From positions 288,124 through 352,123 of the forward strand of contig NZ_BAAADV010000003.1 of assembly GCF_039522665.1 (NCBI RefSeq): 64,000 nt of DNA. The letters run 5' to 3'. The stretch's first letter is position 1. Every line of letters starts with the position of its first letter. Position numbers and translations under genes: made by a program. Shown piece by piece: positions 1 through 6,693 of this stretch. The stretch comes from Natronoarchaeum mannanilyticum (GTDB lineage: Archaea > Halobacteriota > Halobacteria > Halobacteriales > Natronoarchaeaceae). The notes under the pieces were generated by a model. It was not told the DNA's origin, ran no database searches, and saw nothing but the letters and a program-made list of their open reading frames with translations.

Positions 1-97
1 CCGCCGCGACGTCCGTCTCGTGGGTCGACCCGCAGATCTTCGCGCGAGTAGCGCGCCTGGCGCCGTCGCGGGTGACAGAACCGTCGTCGTCGCTCAT
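1..97 (-). CDS. trpF: Phosphoribosylanthranilate isomerase, N-terminal fragment (cut by window edge)
   Basis: The reading frame runs off the left edge, leaving 32 codons. After an acidic/basic N-terminal tail of about 19 residues comes KICGSTHETD, which matches the first beta strand of TrpF (family pattern KICG.T..ED); the Cys there is the catalytic base in the family. TrpF converts phosphoribosylanthranilate to CdRP in tryptophan synthesis. Its ATG overlaps the trpD stop as ATGA, so the two are probably translationally coupled. The call rests on a short stretch but is strengthened by the trpD neighbour. Confidence 0.82.
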   Translation of the reverse strand, partial: MSDDDGSVTRDGARRATRAKICGSTHETDVAA

Positions 98-1092
98 ACG
101 CCCCCGCGGAGGTCATCGAGCTTCTCGGCCGCGGCGCCGGAGTCGATCGCGCGCCGAGCGGCCTCGACGCCGGCTTCCAGCGACGCCGCTTCGCCGGCGA
201 TGTAGATCGCCGCGCCGGCGTTGGCCAGGATGATGTCGCGCTTCGCGCCCTCGATCTCGCCCTCGACGATCCCGCGCATGTCCGCGGCGTTCTCGGCGGG
301 CGTGCCGCCCGAGACGGCCTCGATGTCGTGAACCGATAGTCCGAGATCGGCGGGCGTCAACACGTACTCCTCGATCTCGCCGTCCTGCACTTCGGCGACG
401 ACGGTCTGATCGTGGACCGCGATCTCGTCCATGCCCGAGCCGTGGACGACCAGCGCGCTCTCGACGCCCATGTGCGCGAGCGCCTCCGCGAGCACGGGGA
501 CGAGATCGGGGTCGTACACGCCGACGATCTGGGCGTCGGCGCCGGCGGGGTTGGTCAGCGGGCCGAGCACGTTGAAGATCGTCCGCATGCCCAGCTCCTT
601 GCGCGGGCCGATCACGGCCTTCATCGCGGGGTGGAACACGGGCGCGAGCATGAACCCGATCCCGTCGTCCTCGATCGCCTCCTCGACCGCGGGCGGTTCG
701 GCCTCGACGTCGAGGCCGACCTCTTCGAGCACGTCCGCGCTACCCGAGTTCGAGGACACCGAGTAGTTGCCGTGCTTGGCGACCGGCACGCCGGCGCCGC
801 TGGCGACGATCGCGCTCGTCGTCGAGACGTTGATCGTGTCGTAGTCGTCGCCGCCGGTGCCGCAGGTGTCGACCAGCGGGCGCCGGTCGGGCTCGATCGT
901 CCGCGCGGCGTCGCGCATCCCCTCGGCGAAGCCGGCGATCTCGGTCTCGGTCTCGCCCTTCGCTCGCAGCCCCGTCAGCAGGGCGCCGATCTGGGCCTCC
1001 GTCGCGCCCTCGAACACGGCGCTGGCGGCCGCGCGCGCTTCGTCCTGTGTCAGATCCTCGCCCTCGGTCACGCGTTCGATGTAGTCCTTCAT
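94..1092 (-). CDS. trpD: Anthranilate phosphoribosyltransferase
   Basis: TrpD transfers the phosphoribosyl group of PRPP to anthranilate, the second committed step of tryptophan synthesis in the cytoplasm. The 332-residue length is normal. The PRPP site is clear: GTGGD at about residues 78-82, NVST at 88-91 and KHGN at 106-109, followed by SGSADVLE. The position after KHGN is Tyr, where many bacterial enzymes have Arg. The start at 1092 is the first Met and gives the usual alpha-helical N-terminal domain. trpF follows with an ATGA overlap. The upstream region holds TGTACA-type sites, described separately. Confidence 0.96.
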   Translation of the reverse strand: MKDYIERVTEGEDLTQDEARAAASAVFEGATEAQIGALLTGLRAKGETETEIAGFAEGMRDAARTIEPDRRPLVDTCGTGGDDYDTINVSTTSAIVASGAGVPVAKHGNYSVSSNSGSADVLEEVGLDVEAEPPAVEEAIEDDGIGFMLAPVFHPAMKAVIGPRKELGMRTIFNVLGPLTNPAGADAQIVGVYDPDLVPVLAEALAHMGVESALVVHGSGMDEIAVHDQTVVAEVQDGEIEEYVLTPADLGLSVHDIEAVSGGTPAENAADMRGIVEGEIEGAKRDIILANAGAAIYIAGEAASLEAGVEAARRAIDSGAAAEKLDDLRGGV

Positions 1093-1119
1093 GAGTAAGC
1101 ACCGATGAACGGTTTCGTC

Positions 1120-1151
1120 TTGTAGTGTACAAATCCGTACAATGTCTTAAA
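1120..1151 (-). promoter_or_regulatory. trpD promoter with TGTACA-type (TRP-box-like) repeats
   Basis: On the minus strand a CTTTAAGA TATA-like box (1144-1151) is followed by two GTACAA-type hexamers spaced 10 bases apart on the plus strand (1127-1132 and 1137-1142). The first lies in the dyad TTGTA-GTG-TACAA (1120-1132). TGTACA is the consensus TRP box bound by TrpY in Methanothermobacter. The sites fall between TATA box and start codon, as expected for a repressor. Identity of any haloarchaeal binding protein is inference. Confidence 0.5.
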
Positions 1152-1256
1152 GCTGTTGCACGGCGGCGTGCGGAGAACCCCCGCACGGCGTCGGAATCCG
1201 AAACCTTCAATTGTATCCCCGGGATACCTGTGAGTGCAGCAAGGAAGCGCCAGACA

Positions 1257-1331
1257 GGGTTTGTGGTCTAGTCTGGTTATGACACCTCCTTGACATGGAG
1301 GAGGCCGGCAGTTCAAATCTGCCCAAACCCA
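1257..1331 (+). tRNA. tRNA-Val (anticodon GAC)
   Basis: The 7-bp acceptor stem is GGGTTTG (1257-1263) with CAAACCC (1324-1330) and discriminator A1331. The anticodon stem CCTCC/GGAGG (1285-1289, 1297-1301) closes the 7-base loop TTGACAT, giving anticodon GAC at 1292-1294. The T arm is GGCAG/CTGCC around TTCAAAT (1307-1323). CCA is not encoded after the discriminator, and no intron is visible. A TTTT run at 1333-1336 could end transcription. The last 21 bases recur downstream with one mismatch. Confidence 0.97.
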
Positions 1332-1337
1332 CTTTTC

Positions 1338-1377
1338 CGAACGCTAACCGACGAGCGAAGCGAGTCGTCAGCGTTCG
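1338..1377. repeat. Hairpin after tRNA-Val with GAGCGAAGCGAG loop
   Basis: CGAACGCT (1338-1345) pairs with AGCGTTCG (1370-1377), and inside it GACGA (1350-1354) pairs with TCGTC (1365-1369). The loop carries GAGCGAAGCGAG, the loop sequence shared with other intergenic hairpins in this window. It may aid tRNA transcript release or be a dispersed repeat. Confidence 0.65.
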
Positions 1378-1451
1378 TTAAATGCGGTCGTAGATTTGAG
1401 CCAGGAGAGTCGCAGCCGCCGAGCGTACGTGAGGCGGACCGTCTCTCCGAG

Positions 1452-1472
1452 GTTCAACTCTGCCCAAACCCA
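1452..1472 (+). repeat. Partial copy of tRNA-Val 3' end (att-like)
   Basis: These 21 bases match the tRNA-Val 3' end (1311-1331), T-loop to discriminator, with one mismatch (C for A at 1458). The 75 bases upstream do not resemble the rest of the tRNA, so this is not a tandem tRNA copy. 3'-end tRNA duplications are the usual mark of tRNA-targeting integrases; here only 120 bases separate the copies, with no integrase. Confidence 0.6.
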
Positions 1473-1601
1473 TTTCGACTCTCTCGACGTTCACTCTCGG
1501 ACAGGGCACGCTGTACTGTGCCGAGCCTCTACGACTACGTTTTCGATACGAGCATTGGCGTCGCGCCGATAAAATAGCGGGGACGGGGCGGACAGCGATC
1601 G

Positions 1602-2099
1602 CTACGCGTCGACGTCGCGTTCCTCGATCGTGTACTCGCCGCTCTCGGCGACGTGGACGTACACGTCTTCGGCGTCGGCGTCGACCTCCCACTCGAAGGA
1701 GCGAGAGACGTCCTCGGCTTTCGTCGCCTCGACGGTGTACGTGCCGGCTTCCGACACGACGTCTTCGAGGCGCTGAGAGGTGTCGGTCTCCAGCGTGACT
1801 TCGTCCTCGAAGACGGTCTCGTCGGCGTCGTCGGTCACGGTGACCGAGACGGTGTAGGTCGCGTCGTAGTTGTTCTCGATCACGACGTCCAGCGGCTCGT
1901 CGAGCTGCTGATCCGTTTCGCCGTCAGACGAGTTGTTCCCCCCGTCGTCCGCCTCGTCGCCGTCGCTGACGTTACCGTCGGACTCCTCGTCGTCGTCCGC
2001 GGGATCGTCGGAGTCGTCGGTGTCGTCGCCGCCGGTGCAGCCGGCGACGGCGAGTGCGGTTCCGCTCGCTACCGTAGAGAGGTATGTGCGTCGTCGCAC
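1602..2099 (-). CDS. Tat-type lipoprotein with Asp-rich linker
   Basis: The predicted protein of 165 residues starts at a GTG and begins MRRRTYLSTVASG, a Tat-like twin-arginine signal, with lipobox AVAGC (Cys21). It is therefore probably exported folded and lipid-anchored outside the cell. Residues about 24-62 are an Asp/Ser/Gly-rich linker. The remaining part, with alternating VVIENNYDATYTV-type beta strands, looks like an immunoglobulin-like or CARDB-like beta sandwich. I chose the GTG at 2099 because the frame upstream is non-coding in composition and a TATTTAAC box lies 22-29 bases before it (leaderless). The ligand is unknown. Confidence 0.8.
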   Translation of the reverse strand: MRRRTYLSTVASGTALAVAGCTGGDDTDDSDDPADDDEESDGNVSDGDEADDGGNNSSDGETDQQLDEPLDVVIENNYDATYTVSVTVTDDADETVFEDEVTLETDTSQRLEDVVSEAGTYTVEATKAEDVSRSFEWEVDADAEDVYVHVAESGEYTIEERDVDA

Positions 2100-2400
2100 A
2101 GTTTGACGTCCGCGAGACGGGTTAAATACGTTACATGCGTCCGGGGCGTATCGGTAGCCACGCCGGTGCGAGTCGCAACCAGACGGGGAGACAGTCGCAA
2201 CCGTGTCTGACGGGCGTTGTCTGGTAATTCGGTCACCGAATCGGTCGCCAGATCGGTCGCCGATCCGATCACGACCGCGCCGAGCGAGCAATTCGCGGCG
2301 CGCGCGAGCGAAGCAACCGACTTGCAGGCGCAGGCAGCCGGCAACTACGCGCAGTCGAGGGGGATAGATTAATGTAGTATGCGTATCCACCGGGTGTACG
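2100..2400. other. Divergent intergenic region with tandem 12-base repeats
   Basis: This 301-base gap separates the lipoprotein gene from the small gene at 2401. Besides the TATA box it holds three head-to-tail 12-mers, TTCGGTCACCGA, ATCGGTCGCCAG and ATCGGTCGCCGA (2228-2263), the first almost a perfect dyad (ATTCGG-TCA-CCGAAT). It also has one CGTGTCTGAC (2202-2211). A TAGATTAAT stretch near 2365 may be the promoter for the rightward gene. No ORF here is convincing. Confidence 0.5.
2121..2128 (-). promoter_or_regulatory. TATA box for the lipoprotein gene
   Basis: TATTTAAC on the minus strand lies 22-29 bases before the GTG at 2099, the spacing of a leaderless haloarchaeal promoter. It supports that start. 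Confidence 0.6.
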
Positions 2401-2556
2401 ATGAGCATGGACGACGAGACGAGTTCCTGGCTCCACGGGTTCGCCTCCGGCGTCGCCGCGTGCTCGGTGGGCGCGTATCTGCTCGCCCGCCGCGCGCAGC
2501 GCGACCGCCAGCCGGCACTGATCGACGAGGACGGCACGGTCATCCCGCTGGAGTGA
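2401..2556 (+). CDS. Small hypothetical membrane protein (51 aa)
   Basis: ATG at 2401 opens a 51-residue frame. A hydrophilic acidic start (MSMDDETSSW) is followed by one hydrophobic segment of about 20 residues (GFASGVAACSVGAYLLA), then a basic patch RRAQRDR and an acidic tail ending DEDGTVIPLE. This is the layout of a single-pass membrane protein with the basic side facing the cytoplasm. The segment is followed by a stop, then a new promoter for the HalOD1 gene. I do not recognise the family. The acidic composition, unlike the Arg-rich frame that overlaps it, argues that it is real. Confidence 0.6.
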   Translation: MSMDDETSSWLHGFASGVAACSVGAYLLARRAQRDRQPALIDEDGTVIPLE

Positions 2557-2597
2557 GCCGGGCCTAAACTGCCCCGACACATAGTTATTTTCTGACG

Positions 2598-2650
2598 CGT
2601 GTCTGACGCCACGTAGCCGATCGCTGAAACGTGTCTGACAAATATATTTA
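2598..2650 (+). promoter_or_regulatory. Promoter of the HalOD1 gene with CGTGTCTGAC repeats
   Basis: AATATATTTA (2641-2650) is a strong TATA box 25-34 bases before the ATG at 2675. Two exact CGTGTCTGAC copies (2598-2607 and 2630-2639), 32 bases apart, lie just upstream; the second touches the TATA/BRE area. They are plausible operator or activator sites. Confidence 0.55.
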
Positions 2651-2674
2651 CTATCGTATCCTGACGCCTCTGGT

Positions 2675-2938
2675 ATGGCGACGACAGCTCGGGGGGACGT
2701 TGCCGTCGAACGTGCGATCGACAGTTCCTCCGTCAGCACCGCCGTGATCGAAGCGCTCGCGGACGTCGAGTCCGTCGAACCGACCGAACTGGACATGACG
2801 CTGTACGAGGCCGTCGATCTGGACGCCCTCGAACGGCTCTGCGAGGGTCCGGGGGAGGGTCTCGTGCTGGAGTTCACGGTCGAGGACTACCGCGTTCGAG
2901 TCCGGGGGTCGAGCTCGGTGATCGTCGAGCCGCGCTGA
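2675..2938 (+). CDS. HalOD1 output domain protein
   Basis: The 87-residue protein is a free-standing HalOD1 (halobacterial output domain 1). The family pattern is seen as STAVIEALADVESVEPTELD, then LYEAVDLDALERL and a C-terminal beta pair ending YRVRVRG...VIVE. HalOD1 is common at the ends of haloarchaeal response regulators and as single-domain proteins; its biochemical role is not established. The gene is monocistronic, with its own strong promoter and two upstream repeats. It faces the leftward membrane operon downstream. There is no receiver domain, so a partner in trans is possible but not shown. Confidence 0.85.
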   Translation: MATTARGDVAVERAIDSSSVSTAVIEALADVESVEPTELDMTLYEAVDLDALERLCEGPGEGLVLEFTVEDYRVRVRGSSSVIVEPR

Positions 2939-2972
2939 GCGCCGACTCGGCGTCACGGCACGACGCCCCGTC

Positions 2973-3278
2973 TCAGGACCGATACTCGTGGATCGTCTCG
3001 TGGATGCCGACGACGAGCGAGGGAACCACGACCATGAACAGGTGTTCCTCGACAGGGATGCCGAGCAGCTCCTGGCCGGTCCGCAGCTTGATGTCGAACA
3101 CGCCGACTTCCAGGGTGTACCAGTCCCAGACGTAGGCGATCGGGTACAGCGCCGCGACGGTCGCGGCCGCGCGACGAATCGCGCCGGCACGCGAGAGCAG
3201 CGCGAGCGCGACGGTTCCCCAGACGACCTCGGTCAGCAGGTAGGTGTACCGGCCGAACACTGAGATATCGGGTCGCAT
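2973..3278 (-). CDS. Lycopene cyclase domain protein, single (half-length) domain
   Basis: The 101-residue protein has about three membrane segments and the hallmark motif GIPVEEHLFM of the CrtYc/CrtYd-type lycopene cyclase domain, preceded by AYVWDWYTLEVGVFDI. In haloarchaea the true lycopene beta-cyclase is normally a fusion of two such domains (about 230-250 residues), and this is only one. It is the last gene of a leftward operon with two other small membrane proteins (3321-3689, 3686-4012). It may need a partner half to cyclise carotenoid or retinal precursors, or may have drifted to another role. The start at 3278 is the first Met. Confidence 0.8.
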   Translation of the reverse strand: MRPDISVFGRYTYLLTEVVWGTVALALLSRAGAIRRAAATVAALYPIAYVWDWYTLEVGVFDIKLRTGQELLGIPVEEHLFMVVVPSLVVGIHETIHEYRS

Positions 3279-3320
3279 AGCGGTGGGTACGATCGGTCGA
3301 TTCTTGAAACCTCGCTGCCG

Positions 3321-3689
3321 TCACTGCCCGTCGCGGCCGCCGAACCACTCTCGCGGCGGCGCCAGGACGCCGACGACGACGAGCCCGAGGAGACAGAGGT
3401 ACGTCGCGAGCGCGCCGACGGCGAAGCTCGCGATCGGACGGACGCCGAGGCGTCCCGCCGCCGTTGCGCCCGCGAACGCCGCCGCGAGCGCGATCGCCCG
3501 GACGATCGGACGGTCCCAGAGGGCTCGCACCCGCTCGTGATAGCGACCGGCGACGACCTCGAACGCGAGCGTGCCGAGCGCGCCGACGATCGTCGGGATC
3601 GGTGCGGGCGCGACGCCGCGCCGGGCGAGCGCGACGCCGAACGCCAACAGCGCGACCGCCGCGAGCGAGGCGTCGCCCCTGGCGGTCAT
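3321..3689 (-). CDS. Hypothetical membrane protein (122 aa)
   Basis: The protein has about four hydrophobic segments (residues 8-24, 30-48, 64-80 and 87-110) and a C-terminal hydrophilic tail rich in Gly/Arg/Asp. I do not recognise the family. Its ATG overlaps the stop of the upstream gene (ATGA at 3686-3689), and the lycopene cyclase domain gene lies 42 bases downstream, so the three are probably co-transcribed. It contains no PxEE motif, so it is not an obvious second cyclase half. Confidence 0.7.
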   Translation of the reverse strand: MTARGDASLAAVALLAFGVALARRGVAPAPIPTIVGALGTLAFEVVAGRYHERVRALWDRPIVRAIALAAAFAGATAAGRLGVRPIASFAVGALATYLCLLGLVVVGVLAPPREWFGGRDGQ

Positions 3690-4012
3690 CCGGACTCCCC
3701 GAAGATGCCGTCGATCAGCAGGCCGAGTCCCAGCAGCCAGCAGGCCGCCAGCAATCCGAGCGCGGCGGCGTACAAGGCGATCTCGACGCCGGAGAGCGTC
3801 GGCGGCGCGGCGCCGGCGATTTCGAGGAACCGCGCCGCGGTCGCCGGGATCGAACCGGCGGCGAGCAGGGGAGCCGAGCCCAGCAGCACGAGCAGCGACG
3901 GGGCGCCTAACAGGAGCCCGGCGCGGCCACAGAGGCGTCCGAACAGGCGGATCGGCGCCGTTCCGCGGGCGGCGCGTGCGCTGGTGAGCCAGTCAGGCTG
4001 GCGCCCGGCCAT
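3686..4012 (-). CDS. Hypothetical membrane protein (108 aa)
   Basis: After a basic N-terminus (GRQPDWLTSARAARG) there are about two to three hydrophobic stretches, around residues 31-52 and 76-100, and a short acidic end (IDGIFGESG). The family is not recognised. It is the first gene of the three-gene leftward operon and is coupled to the next by ATGA. The start at 4012 fits a TATA box at 4039-4046. It may form a small membrane complex with its two operon partners. Confidence 0.7.
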   Translation of the reverse strand: MAGRQPDWLTSARAARGTAPIRLFGRLCGRAGLLLGAPSLLVLLGSAPLLAAGSIPATAARFLEIAGAAPPTLSGVEIALYAAALGLLAACWLLGLGLLIDGIFGESG

Positions 4013-4038
4013 AGCGTGTCACTATATGCCACTCGAAA

Positions 4039-4046
4039 GTATAAAT
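4039..4046 (-). promoter_or_regulatory. TATA box for the three-gene membrane operon
   Basis: ATTTATAC on the minus strand lies 27-34 bases before the ATG at 4012. No other TATA-like sequence is closer. It implies a leaderless or nearly leaderless message. Confidence 0.6.
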
Positions 4047-4103
4047 CAGGGGGCAAGGAGCTCTGGCCGGAGAATTCGTCGGGGAGCGCGAGATCCCGTT
4101 CCG

Positions 4104-4979
4104 TCAGTGAATCGTCGCGCCGCCGCCGATCCGGGTCTGGTAGGCGCGGCTCTCGACGCCGACGTCGTCGAACGCGTCGAGCATCGCGCCGGCGATCTCG
4201 CGCCGGTCGGATTCGTAGCAGGCGGCGATCACGCCCGGTCCGGCGCCGCTGACGGTGACGCCCGTCGCACCCGCTTCCAGGGCGGCCTCGCGGACCCGGT
4301 CGTAGCCGTCGATCAGCTCCGCGCGGGCGGGCGTGACGATCCGGTCTTCCATGCCCTGCCCGACCAATTCGGGGTCGTCGCGGTGCATGCCGACCGTCAG
4401 CGTCGCCGCTCGGCCAACGGTGTCGACGACGTCCTCGACGGCCGCGGTGTCGGGCACCACGCGCCGGGCGTCCCGCGTCGAAACGACGATGTCGGGGAGA
4501 CAGACCACAAGCGGGAGCGAGGCGTCGACGCAGGTGACGCCGTCCTCGGCGGCGATCGTAAAGCCGCCCAGCAGCGCGGGCGCGACGTTGTCCTCGTGGG
4601 CCTCGCCGGAGACCAGCGCCTCGCCCTCGGCGGCGATCGGCACCAGCTCGGATCGGGAGAGCCCGCGGTCGTACAGTTCGTTGAGCGCGAGCGCGGCGCC
4701 CGCGGCGCTGGCGGCAGAGGAACCCAGCCCCGACGCCGGGCGGACGCCCTTGTCGATCTTGATGCGGGCGGGCGCGTCGAGCGCCTCCGCGACGGCGCCG
4801 GCGGTGTTCTTCTCGGGGTCCTCGGGGATGAACTCGCTGCCGGCGCCGGACATCTCGATCGTGGTCTCCTCGGCGCGTTCGACCCGGACCACGTCGGCGG
4901 GTCGTTCGAGTGCGGTCCCGAACACGTCGAACCCGCTGCCGAGGTTCGCGCTCGTCGCGGGCGCCCGCACTGTAAGCAT
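4104..4979 (-). CDS. thrB: Homoserine kinase
   Basis: ThrB phosphorylates L-homoserine with ATP, feeding threonine synthase. The 291-residue protein is a GHMP kinase: N-terminal MLTVRAPATSANLGSGFD, which is characteristic of homoserine kinases, ATP-binding PASGLGSSAASAAG at about 81-94, and the C-terminal glycine motif VTVSGAGPGVIA near 243-254. Length and motif order are normal. The gene stands alone, diverging from the FAD oxidoreductase with an 84-base gap to its ATG. No other threonine gene is adjacent, so regulation cannot be inferred from context. Confidence 0.95.
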   Translation of the reverse strand: MLTVRAPATSANLGSGFDVFGTALERPADVVRVERAEETTIEMSGAGSEFIPEDPEKNTAGAVAEALDAPARIKIDKGVRPASGLGSSAASAAGAALALNELYDRGLSRSELVPIAAEGEALVSGEAHEDNVAPALLGGFTIAAEDGVTCVDASLPLVVCLPDIVVSTRDARRVVPDTAAVEDVVDTVGRAATLTVGMHRDDPELVGQGMEDRIVTPARAELIDGYDRVREAALEAGATGVTVSGAGPGVIAACYESDRREIAGAMLDAFDDVGVESRAYQTRIGGGATIH

Positions 4980-5063
4980 ACCCGAGACGTAGCCGGACCG
5001 CGGCTAAAAACCCACGGATCCGCGATGGAAAAGCACATCCCGGCGCGAGCGCAACCCCGGTGC

Positions 5064-6566
5064 ATGATCGGGGTAGTCGGTGGCACGGTCGCCGGACTCG
5101 TCGCCGCTCGCGAGCTGCGCGAGCGCGGCCGCGAGGTCCGCGTGTTCGAGGCCGGCCGCGAGCTCGGCGGGCGAGCCGCGGTGACCGCGACCGACGGCGA
5201 CCCCATCGAACGGCTCCCGACGACGCTCTCGCCCGACGACGACGCCGTCGCCGACCTCGCCGCCGAACTGGGCATCGCGGACCGGGTTTCGGAGCGCGAC
5301 GTCCGAACGGGCTACTACGTCGACGGGATCGCTCACCCCCGAACTGGATTCGCAGAGAAGCTCGCCTTTCCTCGGCTGAGTCTGCAGGACAAGCTGTTCG
5401 AGAGCCTGCTGGCCCGCGGCGCCTCGCTCGGCCCGCTGGGACCGCCGGACGGGGCGTTCGCGGAGCCGGAAGCGTACGACGACGTCGCCGCCCGCGCGTT
5501 CGTCGACGAGCACGCGACGGCGTCGGTCCGCGAGCAGATCGTTGACCCGCGCCTGCGCGCCGCGTTCGGCGAGCGCGCCGCGGACGTCAGCGCCGCGTGG
5601 CTGCTCGGCGACCTCGCGCGCCGACGCGCCGGCCGCACCTGGCGAACGGACAGCAGAATCTACCCCGAAGGCGGCCTCGCGACGCTGATCGACGCGCTCG
5701 TCGCGGGCGTCGGCCGGGAGAACGTCTCGCCGGGCGCGCGGGTCGTCGGCGTCGAGACGGAAAGCGAGGATGACGCCGCGGGCGCCGCGGCGTCCGACGA
5801 GACCGACCTGCCCGGTGCCCGCGAACCGCCGAGCGACCCCGACGAGACGGGGTTCGTCTGGAACGACACCGAAGCCGACGGTGGAGTCGACGGTGATCGC
5901 GAATCGAGCGCCGGCGTCGACGACGACGACCAAGATGCCGCGCCGACCGAGCGCGTCGACCGCCTCGTCGTCGAGCGGGACGGCGAGCGCGCCGCGATCG
6001 ACGTCGACGCGGTCGTGTTCGCGACGCCGCCGCGCGCGCTGGAGCGGGCGACCGACTACGAGTGGGCGGGCGAAACGCGGAACGTGCTCTCGGTGCTGTT
6101 CGGCCTCTCGGAGTCGCTGCTGGACGCGTACGGACTCACGGTCGCCGACGACGCGCCGTTCGGCAGGCTCGTCGAGCACACGAACCTGGTCCCCGCGGAG
6201 AACTACGGCGGCGACCACCTGCTGTACGCCCTCGCGCCGGTCACGTCCCCGCGCGACGACCGTTGGCAGCGCGACGACGAGACGCTGGCCCGCCGCTGGG
6301 TCGAGGCGCTGGAGGGGCTGTTTCCGGCGTTCGACCGCAGGACGGTGCGCTGGTCGACGGTGACGCGAGCGCGCGACGCCGGGCCGGTCTACGAGACGGG
6401 GTATCGGGAGCGAACGATCTCACACGACCTGTCGGACGCCGTCGCCCAGGGCTGTTACTACGCCGGCGATGCGAGCGCAGCGCAGTACCCGACCCGGACG
6501 GTCGACGGCGCCGTGCGGGCCGGACGCCGCTGCGCGGACCTGATCGCGACGTCGAGCGACGACTGA
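5064..6566 (+). CDS. FAD-dependent amine oxidase / protoporphyrinogen oxidase-like protein
   Basis: The 500-residue protein has an N-terminal Rossmann beta-alpha-beta (GVVGGTVAGLVAARELRERG), an acidic end of beta-2 (VRVFEAG) and GGRA, as in PPOX/phytoene-desaturase-like flavoproteins. The C-terminal FAD motif is CYYAGDASAAQYPTRTVDGA. The second Gly of GxGxxG is Thr, which is unusual. Residues about 233-293 are an acidic, low-complexity insertion. Substrate is unknown; carotenoid or tetrapyrrole chemistry is possible. I start at 5064 because the Rossmann strand begins there; an in-frame ATG at 5025 would add 13 residues. Confidence 0.8.
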   Translation: MIGVVGGTVAGLVAARELRERGREVRVFEAGRELGGRAAVTATDGDPIERLPTTLSPDDDAVADLAAELGIADRVSERDVRTGYYVDGIAHPRTGFAEKLAFPRLSLQDKLFESLLARGASLGPLGPPDGAFAEPEAYDDVAARAFVDEHATASVREQIVDPRLRAAFGERAADVSAAWLLGDLARRRAGRTWRTDSRIYPEGGLATLIDALVAGVGRENVSPGARVVGVETESEDDAAGAAASDETDLPGAREPPSDPDETGFVWNDTEADGGVDGDRESSAGVDDDDQDAAPTERVDRLVVERDGERAAIDVDAVVFATPPRALERATDYEWAGETRNVLSVLFGLSESLLDAYGLTVADDAPFGRLVEHTNLVPAENYGGDHLLYALAPVTSPRDDRWQRDDETLARRWVEALEGLFPAFDRRTVRWSTVTRARDAGPVYETGYRERTISHDLSDAVAQGCYYAGDASAAQYPTRTVDGAVRAGRRCADLIATSSDD

Positions 6567-6693
6567 GACGACGCCGCGGCCCCTCGAACGAGTTCGAGAC
6601 GCCGCGGTGCGCCGGTCTCGGCGGCCGAAAGGAACATCCATATCGGTTGATAATGCCAAGCCGAGAGCGGCGTCTCCGGAGACAACGGCCAGC

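Noticed and set aside
1393-1472. Second, degenerate tRNA gene ending at 1472
   Set aside because: Acceptor 5' strand, D arm and T stem do not pair with the conserved 3' part, so only the 3' fragment is a copy.
3537-5060. Very long open frame upstream of and in frame with the FAD oxidoreductase (to 6566)
   Set aside because: It runs antisense through thrB and the membrane gene operon, is Arg/Gly-rich, and real acidic flavoprotein sequence begins only at 5064.
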